Source of the DNA: Collinsella sp.
Lineage (GTDB): Bacteria; Actinomycetota; Coriobacteriia; Coriobacteriales; Coriobacteriaceae
Direction of reading: 5' to 3'
Length of the DNA: 47,036 nt
Assembly (NCBI GenBank): GCA_022745215.1
Contig: JAIIWC010000006.1
Location: forward strand, 1 to 47,036
The notes beneath the pieces were generated by a model that searched no databases, was not told the DNA's origin, and saw nothing but the letters and a program-made list of their open reading frames with translations. The translations under genes were made by a program, and so were the position numbers. Numbering within the stretch: position 1 is the first letter of the stretch; every line of letters starts with the position of its first letter. Below, piece after piece: positions 16,633-22,986 of this stretch.

Positions 16633-17517
16633 CTATCTGACGGCTTGAATGGCAAGTGCCTCTATCACGCGCTCGGCACCGGCGTCGATCAGAATGCTGC
16701 GATTGGCGATTTCTGTCGGAGCGACTGCCTCGCCAAGGTTAACGCACGCGTACGTGGCGCGCTCGTTTTTGGCCGTCATCTGCCAAAACGGGTATTTGAT
16801 GATGACGGGCGTGTTGCCGCCTACGCCAAGCTCCAAGAAAAGAATGCGCATATTGCTGTGACGGCGCAGGAAATCCTGGTAGCGATTGGCCGCAGTGTAC
16901 CACCCCTTATCCTGCACAAACGTATCGTCGGCGCGCAGGTTCATCGTAAGCGGGGCGCCGCAATGGGGGCAATGGGGCACGAGCGTAGATGGAATGCGCA
17001 GGTCCTGTTGAGCGGCGACCATATGGCGTACGAGCTCTTCGTTATCCCATGTTTCCTGACAGCAAGGCTTGCTACATTGGAGCAGGCCGTAGTCTCCCTG
17101 CGTATAAAAGAGCCGCTGTTTGTCAAAGCCGGCGCGCTGGAAACAATGGTCCACGTTCGTGGTCAGCACAAAGTAGTCGCGGTCGCGCACTATGCTCAAG
17201 AGCTGTTCGTAGAGCGGCGTCGGTACGGGATCGTATCGGTTGCACATGATGTAGCGGCTCCAAAACGCCCAGTACTCCTCGAGCGAATCATAGGGATAGA
17301 AACCGCCGGAATACATATCGGTAAAGCCGTGGCGTGCGGCGAAGTCGCCAAAGAGCTTCTCGAAACGCTTGCCCGAATAGGTGTATCCGGCGGCGGTCGA
17401 GAGCCCTGCTCCGGCACCGATTACCACGGCGTCAGATGCATCGAGTGCGACTCGGAGCTTATCGATTTGTTTGGAGAAGGCTGCGGTAGATTGCCTCGTC
17501 AGACGCGAGAAAAACAT
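16633..17517 (-). CDS. Class-M sirtuin (SirTM), protein ADP-ribosyltransferase
   Basis: 294 residues. The Rossmann NAD site is VVIGAGAGLSTAAG (31-44). The catalytic block is TTNVDHCFQRAG (Asn121, Asp123), and the position of the usual catalytic His is Gln140 (YTQGDYG). That substitution is the mark of class-M sirtuins, which are known to transfer ADP-ribose to protein rather than deacetylate. Zinc Cys residues: 148, 152 and CPHCG (183, 186). Its start lies inside the macrodomain gene: the two frames overlap by 59 bases, which suggests coupled synthesis. In pathogens the partners include a lipoylated GcvH-like protein and a lipoate ligase; neither is encoded in this window. Confidence 0.9.
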   Translation of the reverse strand: MFFSRLTRQSTAAFSKQIDKLRVALDASDAVVIGAGAGLSTAAGYTYSGKRFEKLFGDFAARHGFTDMYSGGFYPYDSLEEYWAFWSRYIMCNRYDPVPTPLYEQLLSIVRDRDYFVLTTNVDHCFQRAGFDKQRLFYTQGDYGLLQCSKPCCQETWDNEELVRHMVAAQQDLRIPSTLVPHCPHCGAPLTMNLRADDTFVQDKGWYTAANRYQDFLRRHSNMRILFLELGVGGNTPVIIKYPFWQMTAKNERATYACVNLGEAVAPTEIANRSILIDAGAERVIEALAIQAVR

Positions 17518-18244
17518 TGAAGATCACCTTAATGTTGGGGTCGTTATGGTCTAGATGATGACGAACGGTATCGATGGCCACGCGCGCGGCGGCATCTTGC
17601 GGATAACCAAACACGCCCGTCGAGATGCAGCAGAATGCAAGCGTGCCGAGTCCTCGGCGTGTCGCTTCTTCCAGGCAGCTGGTGTAGCAGCGACGTAGCA
17701 GCAATTCCTCGCGCGGGCCAGGCTTATGGCTGGGCACGATGGGGCCGATGGTGTGGAAAACGTAGCTGCTGGGCAGGTTGAACGCCGGTGTGACCTTGAC
17801 ACGCGCCGTTGGTTCCTCGTGCCCCTGCTCGTCCATGAGATTGGCGCACGCCAGACGTAACTGCATGCCGGCGTAGGTGTGGATGGCGTTGTCGATGCAG
17901 CTATGCCCTGGCACAAAGCAGCCGAGCATCTGACTGTTGGCGGCATTGACGATGGCGTCGGCCTTAAGCAGCGTAATGTCGCCGCGCCAGATGGCAACGC
18001 GATCGCGGTAGGGGAGCGTGCTGGCATCGGTCGCTCCGCCGCGCTCAAGAAGGCGTTGCTGCAAGTAGGTGTCTTGTATGTCGAGCGTCTCGGCCGCAAG
18101 CGCCTCGGGCGGGCGTACGTTCATAAGGGCTCGAAGCAAATCGCGTTGTTCGTTGGCTCCGACAGGTACAGCAATGCTGCGCCCGTCTGGCCGCTCATCG
18201 AGCAATGCCTTGATAAGCCAAACGCGGCGCTCGGCCTGATTCAT
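17459..18244 (-). CDS. Zinc-dependent macrodomain ADP-ribosyl hydrolase
   Basis: 261 residues from ATG 18244. A helical N-terminal extension (about 1-80) precedes the macrodomain (about 83-261): GDITLLKADAIVNAANSQML, then GCFVPGHSCIDNAIHTYAG. Cys109, His114 and Cys116 form the zinc-binding pattern of the SirTM-linked macrodomains. The phosphate loop is STGVFGYPQ. The enzyme should remove the ADP-ribose that the sirtuin adds, so the pair forms a reversible modification switch. It is the first gene of the two-gene operon. Confidence 0.92.
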   Translation of the reverse strand: MNQAERRVWLIKALLDERPDGRSIAVPVGANEQRDLLRALMNVRPPEALAAETLDIQDTYLQQRLLERGGATDASTLPYRDRVAIWRGDITLLKADAIVNAANSQMLGCFVPGHSCIDNAIHTYAGMQLRLACANLMDEQGHEEPTARVKVTPAFNLPSSYVFHTIGPIVPSHKPGPREELLLRRCYTSCLEEATRRGLGTLAFCCISTGVFGYPQDAAARVAIDTVRHHLDHNDPNIKVIFNVFLASDEAIYRSLLQTNR

Positions 18245-18331
18245 GGCCTTCCTCCTGTTCGATTGAGATGGTTTCGCTCGACAGTAGTGTGCCGCCTGGC
18301 GCGCATCTGTAAAAGAAGGCACAAAAAGGTA

Positions 18332-18362
18332 AGCGCCGTGGAGCGATATGCCCCACGGCGCT
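18332..18362 (-). terminator. Terminator after the HxlR gene
   Basis: AGCGCCGTGG (18332-18341) pairs with CCACGGCGCT (18353-18362). On the minus strand it is followed by TACCTTTTTGTG. It lies 23 bases after the HxlR stop. Confidence 0.75.
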
Positions 18363-18385
18363 CAATTTGCAGAAGCCCGCCGCTG

Positions 18386-18718
18386 TTAGGAGTTTCGCAC
18401 AAGCTGCTGATAGTCGGTACCCCATTCCACAAGGGAATCGATGATGGGCATGAGGCTGTGGCCCAGCTCGCTAAGCGCATATTCGGTGCGGATGGGCGTC
18501 TCGGGGATGACGGTGCGCGTAATGAGGCCCGCGGCATCCATTTCCTTAAGGTTGGACGAAAGCACCTTTTGGCTAATGCCGGGGATAGCGCGATGCAGCG
18601 CGTTAAAGCCCATGGGACGGTTAATGAGCTGTTGGATGATATAGATCTTCCACTTGTTGCCAAAGAGTTGAAAACACGTGGCAACAGGGCAGGGAGGCAG
18701 TTCTTCTTTGGTAAGCAT
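18386..18718 (-). CDS. HxlR-family winged-helix regulator
   Basis: 110 residues, the normal family length. The family hallmarks are CPVATCFQLFGNKWKIYIIQ (helix 1 and the W-K-I pattern), NALHRAIPGISQKVLSSNLK (recognition helix region) and RTEYALSELGHSLMPIIDSL (wing and C-terminal helix). Two Cys (Cys10 and Cys15) sit at the place where redox-sensing HxlR proteins often carry their reactive thiol. The gene is divergent from the ACGX peptide operon, with 199 bases between starts, and is its likely regulator. Confidence 0.92.
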   Translation of the reverse strand: MLTKEELPPCPVATCFQLFGNKWKIYIIQQLINRPMGFNALHRAIPGISQKVLSSNLKEMDAAGLITRTVIPETPIRTEYALSELGHSLMPIIDSLVEWGTDYQQLVRNS

Positions 18719-18748
18719 GGGGACTCCTCAATCGTGTGGACAGCTTTC

Positions 18749-18795
18749 ATTATCGCAGCCGCTGTCGTTTGCGGCTACTACTTACCTTTTGGTAA
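18749..18795. promoter_or_regulatory. HxlR operator candidates
   Basis: TTACC-TTTT-GGTAA (18782-18795) is a perfect inverted repeat of the kind bound by HxlR/YodB-type dimers. A second inverted repeat, AGCCGC-N8-GCGGCT (18757-18776), lies nearer the HxlR gene, whose GATAAT -10 candidate is on the minus strand at 18749-18754. Binding here could control both directions. Confidence 0.4.
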
Positions 18796-18827
18796 CTGGC
18801 TAATAGATTGGTGCCTTCTTTTGGTCG

Positions 18828-18856
18828 TTGCGCGCTTTTTGCATGATGCATATAGA
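18828..18856 (+). promoter_or_regulatory. Predicted promoter of the ACGX peptide operon
   Basis: TTGCGC (18828-18833) and TATAGA (18851-18856) are separated by 17 bases. They lie about 60 bases upstream of the peptide start and 33 bases downstream of the HxlR operator candidate. Confidence 0.5.
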
Positions 18857-18917
18857 CGCAAAGAGCGTCAAAAACTGGATGGCTTCGCCCAGCTATCCTC
18901 GACCGAAAGGAAATGCC

Positions 18918-19151
18918 ATGTCCGAGAATCTCGAGAACGTCGCCGCTTTCGCCTCCTGCGGTACCGCCGATCCTGCGCCCGCTTGCGGCTCCGCCGACCC
19001 CAAGGCCGCTCCCGCTTGCGGTTCTTCCGATCCGGCGGCCGCTCCTGCCTGCGGCTCTGCTGACCCGGCTGCTGCTCCTGCCTGCGGCACCGCCGATCCG
19101 GCTGCCGCTCCGGCCTGTGGCACCGCTTGCGGCGCTGCCGACGCTCAGTAA
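18918..19151 (+). CDS. ACGX-repeat peptide, predicted RiPP precursor
   Basis: 77 residues from ATG 18918, with AAAGGA six bases upstream. After a 12-residue start (MSENLENVAAFA) the rest consists of units ending in ACG: SCGTADPAP, ACGSADPKAAP, ACGSSDPAAAP, ACGSADPAAAP, ACGTADPAAAP, ACGT and ACGAADAQ. Seven Cys (14, 23, 34, 45, 56, 67, 71) are spaced 9, 11, 11, 11, 11 and 4 residues apart. The units differ at many synonymous bases, so selection acts on the peptide. It precedes a PPOX-ferredoxin, a radical SAM/SPASM protein and a nitroreductase. This is the arrangement known as the ACGX system, in which the Cys-Gly motifs are the presumed sites of radical SAM modification. There is no double-Gly or other recognisable leader-cleavage site. 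The reading upstream to 18828 was rejected as untranslated. Confidence 0.85.
   Translation: MSENLENVAAFASCGTADPAPACGSADPKAAPACGSSDPAAAPACGSADPAAAPACGTADPAAAPACGTACGAADAQ
18954..19148 (+). repeat. In-frame tandem repeats encoding ACG(S/T)xDPAAAP units
   Basis: Imperfect tandem 33-bp units inside the precursor gene. Neighbouring units use different codons for the same residues (GCC TGC GGC TCT GCT GAC against GCC TGC GGC ACC GCC GAT), so the array is not a recent slippage product. Confidence 0.8.
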
Positions 19152-19175
19152 CTAATCGCTAGGAAGGGACTCGTA

Positions 19176-19796
19176 ATGGATGCTCAGACTTGCCTCAAAA
19201 AGATGCAGCTTGCCGGGACGCTCTCCCTGGCAACCGTGGACGAGAGTGGCGCGCCGCAAATTCGCTGCGTAAGCGCCGTCCATTACGAGCCCCGTGCTAT
19301 CTACTTTCTCACGGCACGTGGCAAGGAGATGGCTCGTCAGCTTATGGCCGATGGGCGTGTCCAAACGCTCGTTCACACGCGGTTTAACGAGATGATCCGC
19401 ATGTCCGGCGTTGCCGCTCCCGTCTCGGAGTCCGAGCAAGTTCACTGGCGCGACGTGATTTACGCCGAGCAGCCGTATCTTGCTAACGTTTATCCCGGTG
19501 ATACGCGCGAGATCAACATTATCTTTAAGGTCGAGAACATAGTGCTCGACTACTTTAACCTGGGAGTTCATCCCATCGAGCGCGCGGTCTTCACCTTGGA
19601 CGAGAGCATGGCACCTGCGCCCGCCAAGGGCTTCTGCATCGATGCCGATGCGTGTATCGGTTGCGGCGCCTGCCTTGAGCACTGCCCTCAGAAGTGCATC
19701 GAGCCGGGAGACTCATATCGCATAGAGCCCAAGCATTGCCTGCATTGCGGTGCCTGTGCCGAGAATTGCCCCGTCGGCGCCGTTGCGCGCCTGTAG
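19176..19796 (+). CDS. PPOX-type flavin protein fused to two-cluster ferredoxin
   Basis: 206 residues from ATG 19176 (AGGAAGGGA upstream), 24 bases after the peptide gene. The N-terminal 150 residues form a pyridoxamine 5'-phosphate oxidase-like FMN-binding barrel (TLSLATVDESGAPQIRCVSA, AIYFLTARGKEMARQL). The C-terminus has two 4Fe-4S motifs: CIGCGACLEHC (Cys160, 163, 166, 170) and CLHCGACAENC (Cys188, 191, 194, 198). It is probably the electron carrier for the radical SAM enzyme or the nitroreductase of the cluster (inference from gene order). Confidence 0.9.
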   Translation: MDAQTCLKKMQLAGTLSLATVDESGAPQIRCVSAVHYEPRAIYFLTARGKEMARQLMADGRVQTLVHTRFNEMIRMSGVAAPVSESEQVHWRDVIYAEQPYLANVYPGDTREINIIFKVENIVLDYFNLGVHPIERAVFTLDESMAPAPAKGFCIDADACIGCGACLEHCPQKCIEPGDSYRIEPKHCLHCGACAENCPVGAVARL

Positions 19797-19842
19797 CCCA
19801 AATACCGTCATCAGATTCAACATCGACCAAGGGAGTCCCACG

Positions 19843-20889
19843 ATGCAAAAGCCTGCGTTTGCCTTCCAATGGCACATTACGGATGAATGCGATCAGCGCT
19901 GCAAACATTGCTATATCTTTGCCAACGGTGCCTGCGCCGGTTTTAAGCGCATGCCGTGGGAACAGATGGTCCAGGTCGTCGATCAGGCCCAGGCGCTCTG
20001 TGAGCGCATCGGTCGTCAACCGTACTTTTACGTTACGGGCGGCGACCCCATTCTTCATCCCGATTTTTGGCGCCTTGCCGAGCTCCTGCACGAGCGCGGT
20101 TTTATGTGGTGCGTGATGGGCAATCCGTTCCATCTGACCGATGAGGTCTGCGCTCGCATGAAAGAGCTGGGTTGTCGCAAATACCAGCTCTCGCTTGATG
20201 GACTCGAGGCAACGCACGATTACTTCCGTAAACCCGGCTCGTTTGCCGAGACTATGCGTGCCATTGGTTGCCTTAAGCGCGCGGGTATCTGGGTTGCCGT
20301 CATGAACACGGTATCGAGCATGAATGCTGCCGAGTTGCCGCAGCTCATCGATCTGGTGGCAAGCCTCGAGGTCGACGTGTTCGCCTTTGGTCGGTACTGC
20401 CCCACGTCGGGCCAAAAACGTGACGAGTTCCATTTGGAACCGCTGGAGTATCGCGATGTGCTGCTGGCCGCGCAGGAGCGCATGGAGTTCCATCAGGCGG
20501 CGGGCTGCAAGACGTTCTTCCAGCTCAAGGATCACCTGTGGACGCTGCTTTTGTGGGAGCAGGGTAAGTACACCATTCCCGAGGACGCCAAGCCGGGCAT
20601 GATCTATGACGGCTGCCATTGCGGCACGGGGCATATGACGGTGCTGCCCACGGGTGACGTCTATGCGTGTCGTCGTATGGAGAGCAAGGTGGGCAACGTT
20701 GCCGAAAACTCGCTGGAAGAGCTCTTCTTCTCTCCGCAAATGGAAGCCAAACGCGATTTTAAGAAGTTCAAGAAATGCGCCAAGTGCGAGCTCTTTGGTT
20801 GGTGCCGCGGCTGTCCCGCGGTGACCTATGGCTACACGGGCGATATGTACGATGCCGACCCGCAATGCTGGAAAGAGATTGAGGAGTAG
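19843..20889 (+). CDS. Radical SAM/SPASM protein, ACGX system
   Basis: 348 residues from ATG 19843 (GGGAG seven bases upstream). The radical SAM 4Fe-4S site is CDQRCKHC (Cys16, 20, 23), the CX3CX2C pattern. The SAM-binding GGDP block is TGGDPILHPDF. The C-terminal SPASM region holds further Cys: CHCGTGHMTVLPTGDVYACR, CAKCELFGWCRGCP and a last Cys near the end, enough for auxiliary 4Fe-4S clusters. This is the layout of peptide-modifying enzymes that make thioether or C-C crosslinks, and the substrate by context is the Cys-rich peptide at 18918. It does not look like an anaerobic sulfatase maturase. Confidence 0.92.
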   Translation: MQKPAFAFQWHITDECDQRCKHCYIFANGACAGFKRMPWEQMVQVVDQAQALCERIGRQPYFYVTGGDPILHPDFWRLAELLHERGFMWCVMGNPFHLTDEVCARMKELGCRKYQLSLDGLEATHDYFRKPGSFAETMRAIGCLKRAGIWVAVMNTVSSMNAAELPQLIDLVASLEVDVFAFGRYCPTSGQKRDEFHLEPLEYRDVLLAAQERMEFHQAAGCKTFFQLKDHLWTLLLWEQGKYTIPEDAKPGMIYDGCHCGTGHMTVLPTGDVYACRRMESKVGNVAENSLEELFFSPQMEAKRDFKKFKKCAKCELFGWCRGCPAVTYGYTGDMYDADPQCWKEIEE

Positions 20890-20896
20890 GACTGCC

Positions 20897-21475
20897 ATGG
20901 GTACGCTCGAACTTATCAAAACGAGGCGTTCGATCCGTAAGTATGCGGACAAGCAGGTGCCTCGCGAGGATGTCGAGAAGGTGCTCGAGGCGGGGATTTA
21001 TGCCGCTAACGCCGGTGGCGGACAGCGCAGCATGGTGGTTGCCGTGCGCAACGCCGAGCTTGCCGCACGCATCGGTCGCATGAACATGGCGGGCTTTAGC
21101 CGCACCGGCCTGGTGGGCAATTACGTGAGTTGCGATCAGCCGAGCGTTATTGACAACCCGGCAATCAAAAACGGCTTTTACGATGCGCCGACGGTGTTTT
21201 GTATCTTTTGCCAAGAGCGTTTTTTGTTTAGCGTCGCCGATGCGTTTGCCATCGCGCAGAACATGACGCTCGAGGCCCATGCACTGGGGCTTGGAAGCTG
21301 CATCGTCAGCCGCGCCGAGAAAACCTTTGCCTCGGAAGAAGGCCAGGAGCTGCTTAAATCTTGGGGCGTGCCGGAGGACTATATCTGCCGAGCATTCGTA
21401 ACGCTCGGTTACTGCGACGGCCCCTATCCTCCCGTCAAACCGCGCCGCGACGGCCGCTCACTTATCATCGAGTAG
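20897..21475 (+). CDS. Nitroreductase-family flavoprotein
   Basis: 192 residues from ATG 20897, eight bases after the radical SAM stop. The family start is ELIKTRRSIRKYADKQVPRE, binding FMN phosphate; other family blocks are AANAGGGQRSMVVAV and LGLGSCIVSRAEKTF. Some nitroreductase-fold proteins act as dehydrogenases on RiPP peptides, so a role in the ACGX pathway is plausible, but a free-standing NAD(P)H reductase is equally possible. The stop codon is the first base triplet of the composite repeat at 21473. Confidence 0.88.
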   Translation: MGTLELIKTRRSIRKYADKQVPREDVEKVLEAGIYAANAGGGQRSMVVAVRNAELAARIGRMNMAGFSRTGLVGNYVSCDQPSVIDNPAIKNGFYDAPTVFCIFCQERFLFSVADAFAIAQNMTLEAHALGLGSCIVSRAEKTFASEEGQELLKSWGVPEDYICRAFVTLGYCDGPYPPVKPRRDGRSLIIE

Positions 21476-21528
21476 TCATCGGGGACGTTCTTTAACGACT
21501 AGTCATTTAAGAACGTCCCCGATGACTA
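21473..21528. repeat. Composite repeat copy 2, GGGGACGTTCTT palindrome
   Basis: TAGTCATCGGGGACGTTCTT pairs with AAGAACGTCCCCGATGACTA. Compared with copy 1, CGTTGGGG/CCCCAATG has become CATCGGGG/CCCCGATG, so the two arms changed together. It overlaps the nitroreductase stop codon. Confidence 0.8.
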
Positions 21529-21541
21529 TGTTTCAAAAAGC

Positions 21542-21596
21542 TGTACGCCAACATCCAAAGATGTCGAATAATGTCGACTTTGGATGCTGGCGTACA
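21542..21596 (-). terminator. Repeated long hairpin, terminator of the ribbon-helix-helix gene (copy 2)
   Basis: TGTACGCCAACATCCAAAG pairs with CTTTGGATGCTGGCGTACA. One base pair differs from copy 1 in a compensated way (CACC/GGTG against CGCC/GGCG). On the minus strand the stem is followed by GCTTTTTGAAA. It ends 27 bases from the gene's stop. Confidence 0.7.
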
Positions 21597-21623
21597 TGTT
21601 TGGGTCCGGCGGGGGAGTGGGGC

Positions 21624-21890
21624 CTAGGCAATCATTGCATCAAGTGTAATGAGTTCTCTGAGCCGCTCCGTACGTGTTTGCCCATGGCGTTTGGCTTTTT
21701 CGTCAAACGCTTCAAGAACTGACTCGCCCACACGTGCTGATAAAACGACGCTCGGCTCATCAGAGATTGGCGGCCTTCCCAGCTTGATAGTGCGACCTTT
21801 CGGCCATTCATCTTTCTCGTACGCCTCTGCGGCTTTTTCAAGCTCTCCAGGGGCAAATCCCATCATCTTTTCGAGCTGCTTAGCATCCAT
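21624..21890 (-). CDS. Ribbon-helix-helix (CopG/antitoxin-like) protein
   Basis: 88 residues from ATG 21890 (AGGAGG five bases upstream). The N-terminal part is helical and acidic (MDAKQLEKMMGFAPGELEKA). The C-terminal part is an MetJ/Arc-type fold: SVVLSARVGESVLEAFDEKA, then KRHGQTRTERLRELI. It resembles antitoxins that bind DNA as dimers. No toxin gene lies on either side: downstream is the composite repeat, upstream is the repeat-rich gap. It may regulate itself through the site at 21945-21973. Confidence 0.82.
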   Translation of the reverse strand: MDAKQLEKMMGFAPGELEKAAEAYEKDEWPKGRTIKLGRPPISDEPSVVLSARVGESVLEAFDEKAKRHGQTRTERLRELITLDAMIA

Positions 21891-21944
21891 AGCGCCTCCT
21901 ATCGATTGGCATAATGTCGAGCGCTGGTTCTCAGAATCTCTTTT

Positions 21945-21973
21945 TGTATACAGTTTTGTAGACAAAAATACAA
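21945..21973 (-). promoter_or_regulatory. Promoter with operator of the ribbon-helix-helix gene
   Basis: On the minus strand TTGTAT (21968-21973) and TATACA (21945-21950) are 17 bases apart. The spacer holds TTTGT-AG-ACAAA (21955-21966), and the -10 overlaps TGTATACA (21945-21952). Two palindromes inside the core promoter suggest autorepression. Confidence 0.5.
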
Positions 21974-22272
21974 GCAGTTTGTCAAGCAAATCAGCTTCTT
22001 CTGACTTGGTTTATCGATAGGAAATGAGCATTGACGGCTTCGATACTCCTTTGCTTTTCAGCTTGGAATTCGGATGCTCATTGAACTTCCGGAGGGGAGC
22101 GTTTTATTAAGCTATCGAGACTCTGGGCAGGAGCTCTCACCGGTCTTCGGTAGTGGGACCAGCTTAATTCGCGACACAGTGTGTCACGAATTGGAGTAGT
22201 CGTTGGGTGTCCTTCAATGGCTAGGCATACAAGAACGTCCAAGTGCCGGATTTTGTCATTTAGAGTCGTCCC

Positions 22273-22502
22273 GTGGTCAAAAAATGGCAAATATGAGTAC
22301 TGTTGCCATTATGGTTGCATTTATTTTGCTATAAATAGTAGCTCCTGATGAGATTTGTTCCCATTAGAAACAACTTTTATTGAACATATGAGGAGAAATA
22401 GCATCGTCTGCGGGCGCATGGGACGTTGAATAGTTCCTGAAATGATCAAAATTGCTGCTACTAAACAGGTAGCAGTACTCATATTTGCCCTTTTTTGACC
22501 AC
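22273..22502. mobile_element. 230-bp element with 35-bp terminal inverted repeats
   Basis: The left end GTGGTCAAAAAATGGCAAAT (22273 onward, to 22307) matches the reverse complement of the right end (22468-22502) at 32 of 35 positions. The interior is AT-rich and carries no credible gene; an 81-codon minus-strand reading at 22321-22566 runs through the right arm and looks like chance. It has a MITE-like form and splits what seems to be a decayed composite repeat. Confidence 0.6.
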
Positions 22503-22603
22503 AGCCCCCTCGGAAACTTTTTCCCGAGGCATCAAACAGCCATAATCCAAAGGTCGCCTCAAACAATTAGCCGGTTAAGAGCGTCCATGACTACCTAAAA
22601 GCT

Positions 22604-22657
22604 GTACACCAGCATCCAAAGATGTCGAAATATGTCGACTTTGGATGCTGGTGTACA
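22604..22657 (-). terminator. Repeated long hairpin, terminator of the glutaredoxin gene (copy 3)
   Basis: TGTACACCAGCATCCAA pairs with TTGGATGCTGGTGTACA. On the minus strand it is followed by GCTTTTAGG. It ends 32 bases from the glutaredoxin stop, as do the other two copies from theirs. A degraded partner (AAGAGCGTCCATGACTACC) precedes it. Confidence 0.7.
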
Positions 22658-22689
22658 TGTTTGGGTCGTTAGCTTTGGCGTTGGACGTG

Positions 22690-22935
22690 CTAGAGCAGAT
22701 TCTCTTGCGCCCATGCGATGATGTCGTTTGACTCGTAGAGCGGTTTGCCGTCAATGAACAGGCAGGGAACCTGGCGCTTTCCGCCGACGGCGATAAGCGT
22801 CTGTTCGGCATCGGCATCGGTCGTGATATTGCGCTCGGGGATGGTCACGCCATTGTCCGCCAGGAAGCGCTTCACCTTAATGCAATACGGGCAGCCGGTC
22901 ATAACGTACAGCACGAGTTCGTGGTTAGTAGCCAT
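22690..22935 (-). CDS. Glutaredoxin
   Basis: 81 residues from ATG 22935. The active site is TGCPYCIK (Cys15/Cys18) and the glutathione-site cis-Pro block is GGKRQVPCLFIDGK. It is a small thioredoxin-fold oxidoreductase that reduces disulfides. An upstream start at 22974 has no ribosome binding site. It stands alone, convergent with the gap. Confidence 0.93.
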   Translation of the reverse strand: MATNHELVLYVMTGCPYCIKVKRFLADNGVTIPERNITTDADAEQTLIAVGGKRQVPCLFIDGKPLYESNDIIAWAQENLL

Positions 22936-22986
22936 AGGTCTCCAATCGGTTGGTGTTTTGATTGAGATACCCAAAGCCGCTGCAAT

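Larger units (their letters stand above)
21974..22689. other. Repeat-rich intergenic gap
   Basis: About 700 bases without a convincing gene. It is lower in GC than the neighbours. It holds a decayed composite-repeat fragment (22194-22255, with TCGTTGGGTGTCC and AAGAACGTCC), the inverted-repeat element at 22273-22502 and hairpin copy 3 at 22604-22657. Confidence 0.6.

Noticed and set aside
18828..18917. Upstream extension of the ACGX peptide
   Set aside because: The extra 30 residues cover the predicted -10, and a good ribosome binding site sits before ATG 18918 instead.
18954..19148. CRISPR-like regular spacing in the peptide gene
   Set aside because: The repeats are in-frame coding units without identical repeats or unique spacers.
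19591..20952. Minus-strand open frame of 453 codons across the radical SAM gene
   Set aside because: Antisense shadow of the PPOX-ferredoxin and radical SAM genes, which have clear motifs.
22321..22566. 81-codon minus-strand frame with a hydrophobic stretch
   Set aside because: It lies within the inverted-repeat element, passes through one terminal repeat and has no ribosome binding site.
16486..22657. Insertion sequence ends
   Set aside because: The repeated hairpins are too short to contain a transposase and no transposase lies between the copies; the genes between them are ordinary.
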